From assembly GCA_037893245.1 (NCBI GenBank), contig JBAIAA010000412.1:496001-560000 (forward strand): a DNA stretch of 64,000 bases, read 5' to 3'. The stretch comes from Crossaster papposus. Lineage: Eukaryota > Echinodermata > Asteroidea > Velatida > Solasteridae. This document shows positions 37,166 to 49,800 of this stretch, piece after piece; position 1 is the stretch's first letter; each line of letters opens with the position of its first letter. The translations under genes and the position numbers were made by a program. The notes beneath the pieces were generated by a model. The model was not told the origin of the DNA and ran no database searches. It was given only the letters and a program-made list of their open reading frames with translations.

Positions 37166-37238
37166 ATTTTGCTATACGGCCATCGCAGATTTTTCTTTTG
37201 AAGAAATCTTAGGTAGAATAACAAGCAATGCCAGCTAT

Positions 37239-37630
37239 TTAAAGGGATCGTATACGTTTGGTAATTAGAACCCACTGTTTCAATCCTATATAGTTATAGA
37301 TATATACCATAAAACTAACCGGTAAAAATTTCATTTTAAAAGGTGGTAGCAATTTTGAGATATTGCCGAAAATCCAAGAGCGGTTATGTCCAAGCAGGAA
37401 GAATAATCTGCATTGGAATACACACTCTGAGAAACGTCGCTGCAGTAACGCTTCTCAGATTCGAATTTTCGGGAATAAAAAGTGATATCTTTTTCCATAA
37501 CCGCAGTACTTTGAAGTGAAAAGTTTCTAAAAATGCATTATTCTATCCAAAGCTGCTGTACTTCTTACCAAGTAAATTTGTATTGCCATTAATTTTTAAA
37601 GTAATTAACAAACGTATACGATCCCTTTAA
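37239..37630. mobile_element. TTAA MITE family C (AGGGATCGTATACG)
   Basis: TTAA both ends; TIR AGGGATCGTATACGTTTG / CAAACGTATACGATCCCT. About 390 bp. Internal marker blocks ATATAGTTATAGATATATAC and TTTTTCCATAACCGCAGTAC recur at 57500 and, inverted, at 58275. Confidence 0.88.
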
Positions 37631-37761
37631 AAAATGTTGCACAAATTGCTTGTTATTTACAGTGTAAATGCCCATTCATCAATACCTAGGACAGTTTACC
37701 CATTCCTATTGATCGAGAGCCCGTCACATGACCGATAATAAACCAGTTTTTTTGCGATGAA

Positions 37762-37820
37762 AAATAATCCCGCCAGTGGTCTCGGTAACTTAAAAAAATT
37801 AACCCGGCGCAAACTGGTTA
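37762..37820. mobile_element. Family A MITE fragment
   Basis: AATAATCCCGCCAGTGGTCT and GGCGCAAACTGGTTA mark the right end of family A. Only about 60 bp remain, just downstream of the CDC40 stop codon. Confidence 0.5.
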
Positions 37821-37887
37821 GCGCGCTTAAGTTAAGTTGCGTAACTCATCCGCTAGTCTCAATGTTGGATATGTGGTTTTTTTTGTG

Positions 37888-40800
37888 TTAGTCCCACAGT
37901 TTAATCTGCCCGTCCCAGCCGCACGTGATGACTTTGGAGGTTTCGTGAGGGTGCCACAGGCAGCCGATACACACCCCGTCGTGGGCCTTGATGCGACTGT
38001 ACAGCTTGGTGGACTTCCAGTCCCAAATGTTGAGTTTTCCGTCTGCGTCTCCGGACACCACGTAACTGCAGGGAAGAAGAACAAATCAAGGCAAGAATGA
38101 GAATAGCAAGTGTATAATAATTCCTAATCTTCCAATTTGGTTATTGAGAATAGATATGTGGTTTTAACCAGTTCGCGGCAGGATTATTGTAACCTTCACC
38201 AATACGAAACTCGATCCGAGGCAGGGTTCAGGCCGATGGTACTGGGAAGCACACCCACGCATTTCTGGCCTTGTATAGCAAAGTTGTGTAAGAGAGCACT
38301 GGCGTAATAACATTTTCTAAAAGATAGCCGGTGCCAGGAAATATCCACTTTTTTTCGGTCAGCAGGTTAATTAGCAGGTTTCCTAGCGGCCCCTATAGTC
38401 CTTGCGTAGAGGTCATACCTCATGTCAGGTGAGAAGTCCATCTGGCAGGCGTACCCAGCCACCATGTGACCTTTGAAGATCTTCTTCTTGTTAAGACGGA
38501 AGCGATTGTGAGCGCCGTAGATGAGAATCTGGTTGTCCATGGACTGGCACCCGAGCCATTTACCTAGTGTTGATAAACAAATTTTAAAAGTCTAAACTGG
38601 TTGATGACATCAAAACCGGGGTGGCGCAGTAGTTTATTCTTTTTTCTCGCGTTCCATCGCTGTGGCAGGGTGGCTTGGGGCAGTACAGGGAGTTACAGGC
38701 AGGGCAGTTTAATTCAGTACAGGGAGTAACAGGCAGGGTGGTTGGAGGCAGTACAGGGAGTTACAGGCAGGGTAGCTTGGGGCAGTAAAAGGAGTAACAG
38801 GTAGGGGGGTTTGGGGCAGTACAGGGAGTAACAGATAGGGCGATTTTGGGCAGTACAGGGAGTACCAGGCATGGGGGCTTGGGGCGGTACAAGGGGTAAC
38901 AGGCAGGGCAGTACATGGAGTAATAGGCAGGGCAGTTTGGGATGGTACAGGGAGTAACAAGCAGGGCGATATGGGGCAGGACAGGGAGTAACAGGCAGGG
39001 TGGCTTGGGGCAGTACAGGGAGTAACAGGCACGGTTGTTTGGGGCGGTACAAGAGGTAACAGGCAGGGCAGTTTGGGATGGTACAGGGAGTAACAAGCAG
39101 GGCGATATGGGGCAGGACAGGGAGTAACAGGCAGGACAGTACAGAGAGTAACAGGAAGGGTGGTTTTGGGCAGTACAGGGAGTAACAGGCAGGGTGGCTT
39201 GGGGCAGTACAGGGAGTAACAGGGCAGTTTGGGGCAGGACAGGGTGTAACATTACATTGCAAATTGGTTAAACCTAACAATTGTATCTGCTTGAAAATTC
39301 ATGTGAAACGTAAACTAGTGTTATTTTTTTATCTTTTATCAACATGCACCCCAACAAAATAACCTGTGTACAATCCTTCAGTGCACACAGCTGGGGTGAA
39401 TTGGCATGTACCACTGCCATGCAGTGATCTGCCCTCATAGAGGAAGGGTTAATGTTGGAGATGACAATACCGTTCTTGCTGAGCGAGACGCTAGGAATAG
39501 AATGCATAGACGGATCAGCGATGTACTTGTAGTCTACGGGGATATCCCACTCCCAGACCCTCATGCTCTTGTCGTCCGATGTCGACACGAACCGTCGGCC
39601 CAGGTCCACAAACGTGATGGTGTTGACCGCCCCCAAGTGCCTGTCGTATTCCTGCACGATCTCATTCTCTCGCATGTCCCACTAGTTAGCAAAAGAACAG
39701 CACCAAAAAAACAGTTACTTAACCCTAACCCTACCTAATGCTACTTTTTACTACTAGTAGTAAAAAGTAGTATGCAGTACTCTCACCTACTTGTGTGCAA
39801 TGCCTGTAGTAATTTTTAGTATTTGGTACTTCACCCCTAATTGCACTCGTAGTACTTTTTAGCATTGGGTCCCTCTGCTTGCCGAGTGTGCATGGCCCAT
39901 GTATGCTGTGTAGAGTGTTCTAAACTCTACAGCAAAAATTGTCACTTGGGACACAGCAATGGGTCAAGGCTGGACTACTGCATTTTTTGCCAGGTAAGTA
40001 TTACTGACCTGTATTGCCACTATTAGTATTTTGTAGTTGGCAGTATCTGTACTCTGTCAGTACACACCCAGTCATCAGTCACGGAGAGAACCAGTGCTAC
40101 AAAATACTAAGTAGTATTCTGTAGTACACAGTTCTTTAGCCCAAAGTATTGGGTTAGGGTTAATAGACAGATTTGCAGTAACACAATGTGAAAGGATCTC
40201 TTTTGAGAAGAGATAGGGTGGTTCTGATAAAAACCGGTCGTTTAACACGACGTTTCGACCAGTATGCGCTGGTCGACCAGGTGGGGACGACCAGAGCATA
40301 CTGGTGTTACCGCAAATCTTTCTAAGTCTAGTCTCCACCATGCAAAGCTTTAAATCTCATCAAAAAACAGTTACATGTACTTATATATTTCCAAAATAAC
40401 AAGTTATAATTTTGAGTTTTTAGCTAGATTTGGTTGTCTTGTGCCAAAGAACTTCCTTTTAGTACAAACAAAAAATATAAATTTAAGAGAATACCGGAAG
40501 GATTTTAGAATTAAAAAAAATATTAAATATGGTTAAATGACTTACTTGAACAATTTTTTTATCTGACATTCCGGCCACAAAGATATGTTGTTTCTCATCT
40601 TCCGGATGATACTTGACGCAGTATGGGACCTTACGATTAGTGTAGCGACCCAAACACTGACCTAGTAAAAAAACAAACAAAAAATAAAAAAATTGCCCAG
40701 TTTTTAAAGGATGGTTGTTTGAATGTTAACATCCTAATTTTAAATGCTTTTTCCGATTAACCCTTCTATTTCTATGGTTTTACCTTTCAAAACCTTTCAA

Positions 40801-43800
40801 AATCTGCTTGACAAAATGGCTATAAATAAGTATGAACCTTTCAAAACGCTCCAGAATTTGTTGCGACTGCACTACTACACCTTTCAATACCTTTTGAAAG
40901 GTATTTTTTTCTCACACCAGTTTGTTCAGAAAGTTGTTTTACCTTTCAAAATCTTTCTTAGGTTTCTTTTGTCAGACAGTTTTCTCGCCTTTCAAAACAA
41001 TTCAGTCCAAGAAACTTGAAAGGTATTTTTTTTCTCACACCAGTTTGTTTAGAGAGTTGTTTTACCTTTCAAAATCTTTCATAGGTCCCTTTTGTCAGAC
41101 AGTTTTTTCACCTTTCAAAACCTTTCAGTCCAGGAAACTTGAAAGGTTTTGAAAGGTCAGACAATTCTATGGCAACTGCACTATATATAGGAGGGTTAAC
41201 ATCATTTCGTTCAAAATGCGTTTTTGTAGCCTAATTGGGTGCTTCCGGGACAGTGTCCTTTTTAAAACAGCCATAACTCGTCAAAGGAATGGGGTTGTTT
41301 TTCCATTGTTTTGTCAATATTTACCTGTTTCCGTATCCCAGACTTTCAGATAGCGATCGTAGGAAGCACTGATAAACTTGGTGCCGTCATTACTGAAGCA
41401 GGCATCTCGCACAGCCTGCTTGTGCCCGCTGTACGTTCGGATGAGTTTCCGATCGTGGTAGACATCCCACAACTGAAAATATTCAACAATATTGGAAAAC
41501 AAAAGAGATAAATTGTAAGGAACATACCATTTGCTATTTTGATTTTGCACACACAAAAATAGAAGCTTGGTGCTAGACTAAGAAAATCATATAAAAATCA
41601 TCGCATCCTCTGTCCAAATCGAATAAATGAAGAGGGCCTGATATTTAGAGGCAAAAACAAACAAACAGACATGAGGGGAGACACACAAGTACGATAACAA
41701 AATCTTCTTCAGAGGCAAAACGACTGTATACATCAAACAGACATGAGAGGAGACACACGGGCATGATAACAAGATCTTCTTCCGAGGCAAAACGACTGTA
41801 TACACCAAACAGACATGAGGGGAGATACACAAGCATGATAACAAGATCTTCTTCATAGGCAAAACGACTGTATACACCAAGCAGGCATGAGGAGAGAGAC
41901 ATAAGCATGATAAAAAGATCTTCTTCAGAGGCAAAACGACTGTATACATCAAACAGACATGAGGGGAGACACACAAGCATGATAACAAGATCTTCTTCAG
42001 AGGCAAAACGACTGTATACACCAAACAGACATGAGGGGAGACACACAGGCATGATAACAAGATCTTCTTCAGAGGCAAAATGACTGTATACATCAAACAG
42101 GCATGAGGGGAGAGACACAAGCATGATAACAAGATCTTCTTCAGAGGCAAAACGACTGTATACACCAAACGGACATGAGGGGAGACACACTAGCATGATA
42201 ACAAGATCTTATTCAGAGGCAAACGACTGTATATACCAAACAGACATGAGGGGAGAGACACAAGCATGATAACAAGATCTTCTTCAGAGGCAAAAAGACT
42301 GTATACTTCAAACAGACATGATGGGAGAGACACAAGCATGTTAACAAGATCTTCTTCAGAGGCAAAACGACTGTATACACCAAACGGACATGAGGGGAGA
42401 CACACTAGCATGATAACAAGATCTTATTCAGAGGCAAAACGACTGTATACATCAAACAGGCATGAGGGGAGACACACAAATATGATAACAAGATCTTCTT
42501 CAGAGGCAAAACGACTGTATACATCAAACAGACATGAGAGGAGAGACACAAGCACGATAACAAGATCTTCTTCAGAGGCAAAACGACTGTGTACACCAAG
42601 CAGGCAAAAGGGGAGAGACACAAGCATGATAACATGATCTTCTTCAGAGGCAAAATGACTGTATACATCAAACAGGCATGAGGGGAGACACACAAGCATG
42701 ATAACAAGATCTTCTTTAGAGGAAAAATGACTGTATACACCAAACAGGCATGAGGGGAGAGACACAAGCATGATAACAGATTTTCTTCAGAGGCAAAAAG
42801 ACTGTATACTTCAAACAGACATGATGGGAGAGACACAAGCATGTTAACAAGATCTTCTTCAGAGGCAAAACGACTGTATACACCAAACGGACATGAGGGG
42901 AGACACACTAGCATGATAACAAGATCTTCTTCAGAGGCAAAACGACTGTATACTTCAAACAGGCATGAGAGGAGAGACACAAGCATGATAACAAGATCTT
43001 CTTCAGAGGCAAAACAACTGTATACATCAAACAGACATGAGAGGAGAGACACAAGCATGATAACAAGATCTTCTTCAGAGGCAAAACGACTGTATACATC
43101 AAACAGACATGAGAGGAGAGACACAAGCATGATAACAAGATCTTCTTCAGAGGCAAAACGACTGTATACATCAAACAGACATGAGAGGAGATACACAAGC
43201 ATGATAACAAGATCTTCTTCAGAGGCAAAACGACTGTATACATCAAACAGGCATGAGGGGAGATACACAAACATGATAACAAGATCTTCTTCAGAGGCAA
43301 AACGACTGTATATATCAAACAGACATGATGGGAGAGACACAAGCATGTTAACAAGATCTTCTTCAGAGGCAAAACGACTGTATACACCAAACGGACATGA
43401 GGGGAGACACACTAGCATGATAACAAGATCTTATTCAGAGGCAAAACGACTGTATATACCAAACAGACATGAGGGGAGAGACACAAGCATGATAACAAGA
43501 TCTTCTTCAGAGGCAAAAAGACTGTATACTTCAAACAGACATGATGGGAGAGACACAAGCATGTTAACAAGATCTTCTTCAGAGGCAAATCGACTGTATA
43601 CACCAAACGGACATGAGGGGAGACACACTAGCATGATAACAAGATCTTATTCAGAGGCAAAACGACTGTATACATCAAACAGGCATGAGGGGAGACACAC
43701 AAATATGATAACAAGATCTTCTTCAGAGGCAAAACGACTGTATACATCAAACAGACATGAGAGGAGAGACACAAGCACGATAACAAGATCTTCTTCAGAG

Positions 43801-46800
43801 GCAAAACGACTGTGTACACCAAGCAGGCATAAGGGGAGAGACACAAGCATGATAACATGATCTTCTTCAGAGGCAAAATGACTGTATACATCAAACAGGC
43901 ATGAGGGGAGACACACAAGCATGATAACAAGATCTTCTTTAGAGGAAAAATGACTGTATACACCAAACAGGCATGAGGGGAGAGACACAAGCATGATAAC
44001 AAGATCTTCTTCAGAGGCAAAAAGACTGTATACTTCAAACAGACATGATGGGAGAGACACAAGCATGTTAACAAGATCTTCTTCAGAGGCAAAACGACTG
44101 TATACACCAAACGGACATGAGGGGAGACACACTAGCATGGTAACAAGATCTTCTTCAGAGGCAAAACGACTGTATATACCAAACAGGCATGAGGGGAGAG
44201 ACATAAGCACGATAACAAAATCTTCTTCAGAGGCAAAACGACTGTATATACCAAACATACATGAGGGGAGACATACAAGCATGGTAACAAGATCTTCTTC
44301 AGAGGCAAAACGACTGTATACACCAAACAGGCATGAGGAGAGACACACAAGCATGATAACAAGATCTTCTTCAGAGGCAAAATGACTGTATACACCAAAC
44401 AGACATGAGGGGAGATACACAAGCATGATAACAAGATCTTCTTCAGAGGCAAAACGACTGTATACATCAAACAGGCATGAGGGGAGACACACAAGCATGA
44501 TAACAAGATCTTCTTCAGAGGCGAAACGACTGTATATACCAAACAGACATGAGGGGAGACACACAAGCATGGTAACAAGATCTTCTTCAGAGGCAAAACG
44601 ACTGTATATACCAAACAGGCATGAGGGGAGAGACATAAGCACAATAACAAGATCTTCTTCAGAGGCAAAACGACTGTATATACCAAACATACATGAGGGG
44701 AGACATACAAGCATGGTAACAAGATCTTCTTCAGAGGCAAAACGACTGTATATACCAAACAGGCATGAGAGGAGAGACACAAGCATGATAACAAGATCTT
44801 CTTCAGAGGCAAAACGACTGTATACACTAAACAGACATGAGGGGAGACACACAAGCATGGTAACAAGATCTTCTTCAGAGGCAAAACGACTGTATATACC
44901 AAACAGGCATGAGAGGAGAGACACAAGCATGATAACAAGATCTTCTTCAGAGGCAAAACGACTGTATACACTAAACAGACATGAGGGGAGACACACAAGC
45001 ATGATAACAAGATCTTCTTCAGAGGCAAAATGACTGTATATACCAAACAGACATGAGGGGAGACACACAAGCATGATAACAAGATCTTCTTCAGAGGCAA
45101 AACGACTGTATATACCAAACAGGCATGAGAGGAGAGACACAAGCATGGTAACAAGATCTTCTTCAGAGGCAAAACGACTGTATACACTAAACAGACATGA
45201 GGGGAGACACACAAGCATAATAACAAGATCTTTTTCAGAGGCAAAACGACTGTATACATCAAACAGGCATGAGAGGAGAGACACAAGCATGATAACAAGA
45301 TCTTCTTTAGAGGCAAAACGACTGTATACATCAAACAGGCATGAGGTGAGACACAAGCATGATAACATGATCTTCTTCAGAGGCAAAACGACTGTATACA
45401 CCAAACAGACATGAGGGGAGACACACAAGCATAATAACAAGATCTTCTTCAGAGGCAAAACGACTGTATACATTTAACAGGCATGAGGGGAGAGACATAA
45501 GCAAAATAACAAGATCTTCTTCAGAGGCAAAACGACTGTATACATCAAACAGGCATGAGGTGAGACACAAGCATGATAACATGATCTTCTTCAGAGGCAA
45601 AACGACTGTACAGTCGACTCCCGTTAGTACGAAAACGGATATAACGAAATTCCGGTTATTACGAAAATTATCCTTGGTCCCGGCAAAACTGTGCACGTTT
45701 CTATGGGGAAATATTCGCTTATAACGAAAACGGATTGAACGAAATTCCGGTTACAACGAAAGGTTTTGTTAACCCCGTGAATAAACAAGCATTGTTGTTG
45801 ATCCATTTATAACGAAAGCTTACAAATCCTGGCCCATGGCTTTTCATTCAGATCGAAATTGAAAGCAGTATTAGTCATCAATTGATGTTTGTCATGTCAA
45901 TTAATTCATCTTGCCGATGGAAAAACCTATTGAGAGAGATGGTGCTAATTGTTTGCACAGTCGTTAATCGGCCGTTGCGGTTAGCAACAAAGGCCCGTTT
46001 TAAAAGAGTGCTGGTATCAAGGGCCAATCACCCGAACCATGTGCGACTTGCCAAAGGACCGTCGCTACAAAGCTCAAGATGGAGGTCTTCAAAGCGATCG
46101 AGAATGGGCGCAAGAAGGGGAACATCGCGCTGGCCTGATCGCGCAAGAAGAACCAGGAAAAAACAAAACAGGTTTTCGTTATCCCTAAAAAACACCAATC
46201 AATCTCCCCTCTAAAAAATCATTTAGCTCTCTCCCTGGTAAGTGGTAACCCCTCAGAAAATAAAAACATAAATAATCCCTTCAATATTTCGTCTTTAACC
46301 AACCGCGATCTTAGATAATTGACTAGAATAAACCCCGTCTTTAAAAATTGAAGGGCCTGTGCTGCGTACGTTAAAATATCCAATCAAGTTAGGCTACTGT
46401 CACAAGAGGGCGCTTTAGCGATGTCTAAAAACTCGGCCGTTTTCCAAACCAAAAACTCATCTCCGTTTTGGCGTTGTTTGTGCAGTTTGTCAAAGGCGAT
46501 GGAGCCGCAACGGCGTTTGCAAGCTGGGGTTTGAAAAATGGCCTCGGCAATCGGATCGATCATGGACTGCAGTACAGCGTGTGTTCATTGCTCGATTTGT
46601 GTGATCACGGTGCCGTTAAGAGCCCCTTTTTATTTTGGTCCAATTCGAGTCAAAGGTACTTTTATCATTTAAAAATGACTTTAAAACCTGAAGTATACTT
46701 CTCTCAACTCTTATGACACAATTTTGTAAAATTGTGAACATTTTTTGTCGGGTATAAAATGCGATTTGCTTACGCATTTTGCCTTCCAAATTAACAGTTT

Positions 46801-49800
46801 TGCAACGCGGGGATCGCCATTATTATTTTTGTGTTTCGTGTCGTTGTCTTTGTTATCATTTGATATCTCAAAATGTCACAATTCTGCCCTCTGAAGACCA
46901 AAGAAGAATACAGAATGTCTCTCCGTCACAATTTGTGCAAGAGAGACTACTTACGTTGGAACAACTGATCCAGTTAGTTGATTCACTCTTCCGTATCTGT
47001 TTAGTACGTTGACTTCATTCTCAGCAATCGAACATCAAGAACCTTCGTAATTTTTGTATTATTTTACACCTACGTTTAACATTTTGCTTCTCACAACAAA
47101 GTTGTATTTTAAACATTTTATTACACAAACAACACTACGTGTAAATTGTATTTCATTTGTGTTCATATTGCAAAGGTGTGTTTTGGTCATCACGTACACG
47201 TACGGGGTCTATACAAAGTTAACAATGGGTTAGAAATCATTGGGTCGGATAATACGAAATTCGGATATAACGAACACTTTGACGAGGTCCCGCGGAGTTC
47301 GTTATAACGGGAGTCGACTGTATACACCAAACAGACATGAGGGGAGACACACAAGCATAATAACAAGATCTTCTTCAGAGGCAAAACGACTGTATACATC
47401 AAACAGGCATGAGGGGAGAGACATAAGCATAATAACAAGATCTTCTTCAGAGGCAAAACGACTGTATACATCAAACAGGCATGAGGGAAGATACACAAAC
47501 ATGATAACAAGATCTTCTTTAGAGGCAAAACGACTGTAAACATCAAACAGGCATGAGGTGAGACACAAGCATGATAACATGATCTTCTTCAGAGGCAAAA
47601 CGACTGTATACACCAAACAGACATGAGGGGAGACACACAAGCATGATAACAAGATCTTCTTCAGAGGCAAAACGACTGTATATACCAAACAGGCATGAGA
47701 GGAGAGACACAAGCATAATAACAAGATCTTCTTCAGAGGCAAAACGACTGTATATACCAAACAGGCATGAGGGGAGAGACATAAGCATAATAACAAGATC
47801 TTCTTCAGAGGCAAAACGACTGTATACATCAAACAGGCACGAGGGGAGAGACATAAGCATAATAACAAGATCTTCTTCAGAGGCAAAACGACTGTATACA
47901 TCAAACAGGCATGAGGGGAGATACACAAACATGATAACAAGATCTTCTTTAGAGGCAAAACGACTGTATACATCAAACAGGCATGAGGTGAGACACAAGC
48001 ATGATAACATGATCTTCTTCAGAGGCAAAACGACTGTATACATCAAACAGACATGAGGGGAGACACACAAGCATGATAACATGATCTTCTTCAGAGGCAA
48101 AACGACTGTATACACCAAACAGACATGAGGGGAGACACACAAGCATGATAACAAGATCTTCTTCAGAGGCAAAACGACTGTATATACCAAACAGGCATGA
48201 GAGGAGAGACACAAGCATAATAACAAGATCTTCTTCAGAGGCAAAACGACTGTATACATCAAACAGGCATGAGGGGAGATACACAAACATGATAACAAGA
48301 TCTTCTTTAAAGGCAAAACGACTGTATACATCAAACAGGCATGAGGGGAGACACACAAGCACGATAACAAGATCTTCTTCAGAGGCAAAACGACTGACAC
48401 ACAAGCATGATGTATTACAGAGTTGGGAAGAGAAACACAAAGGAGGGATAACAGAAGGGGAGTGGATTGAACCAACAAAGGAATGCAGGAAAGGCAAAGA
48501 GCAGGCCGAGGGTGCTTATGAAGCAAGATATGAAACAGAGAGAACCACCCTCCTGTGTGGTGGTCATTGTGCTTGCGGAATGTTGTGGTTTCTCAGGAAT
48601 TCTTTTTAGGTTTTGATGGAGTTGCATTAGGTAAAAATAGCCTAGAGAGTGTATAGGTACTGGGGGAGTCCGTCGGTCCTATATCTTGCTGGGTATAGTA
48701 GGGTGGGGGGGAGAAGACCTAGGCTTTACTCTACCCACCTTGATCTTGCTGTCCATACCACACGACAGCAGCAGATGGCCGGACTGGGGGAATAACCTGA
48801 TAGCGGCCACGCCCTTGGTGTGCCCCGCCCAGGTGTGGAGGTGCTTCTTGGGCAGGAAGCATTTCTCCGGTAGGTCCTCGGACCGCAGGTCCACGTCCAA
48901 GTCTTGAGGGACGTGGAGGTAAGAGCGTCCCTGGTAGTCGTACATGTCCTTGACTGAGTGGACAATGGGAATGGGAGAACAATACAGAACGTGTTCATTA
49001 ACCAGTTCACCCCGGGATTAATTGGACGTTGGCCGGGCCAAGGCGCGGGATTCTTTTCCCCCGAACCTCGATCCGAGACGGGTTCAGGCCGGCATCTGTG
49101 GGTAGCACATCCGGACATTTCCGGACTCGCTTGCTGCGAGTCGGTCACCGACAGATATTTCCGGCCTTGCTTGTCACGTGTTTATCTGTCAGCCATTTTG
49201 AATTCCTGTACACGTCCTCCGACACTAACTGGTTAGAAAGAGATGTCTTTCTAATGCACAGTGTCTATTGGTGATCCAACCCATTTTGCTAGATACTTAC
49301 GATGAAGCGTTGTCTTTTCTTCGGCTGGCTTCTCATCCACCTTTTTACCCTTCTTGTTTCGCTTGGCGAGTATCTCGTCCAATTCAACTTGTTCTTCCTG
49401 CAAACAAAAGGCGATTCAAATAGTCTGGTTAAAATGTTGATACAAGGACGACACAAGGACGACACAAGGACGACACAAAGGCTGTTTTATGCGTCAGGAC
49501 TCACGTGGCATATTTTACTGCATGGAACAGCCACAGGCAAATTACACTTGTCTCAAGCGACTTTAAGTTCACTCGAACTAAAGCACGTCTTGGTGCAAAT
49601 AAAATTGGGCAAAAACAAATATCCTAAAAATAAACAGCTAGGCCTAGTTTTACGAAAGCCTACTCTGTTTTTCGGGAGACAATCCCATAGAGATGTACAC
49701 AAACTTAAAACAGTCTTAACTTGTTTACCCTAACCCTTTTCTCTAAGATCTTCGAGATTTATGCTATTTAGACCAAAATCTGTCGTTCTAGGACAAAAAT

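Larger units (their letters stand above)
35521..37238. other. Intergenic region, repeats only
   Basis: Holds dispersed repeat family D (35935-36100, next to a G run at 35888-35910), a poly-A/C tract near 36663 and a foldback at 37010-37165. No exon, RNA gene or conserved block recognised. Confidence 0.5.

Noticed and set aside
38709-39280. Cys/Pro-rich minus-strand ORFs of up to 188 codons
   Set aside because: Translation of the 33-bp minisatellite in CDC40 intron 10.
43647-45473. 608-codon minus-strand open frame, and many others of 100-400 codons on both strands (41587-48609)
   Set aside because: All lie in the 72-bp satellite. A unit length divisible by three keeps frames open by chance; the translated repeats match no protein family and the array is in a CDC40 intron.
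41650-48395. CRISPR-like regular array
   Set aside because: Units are continuous repeats without unique spacers, in animal DNA inside an intron.
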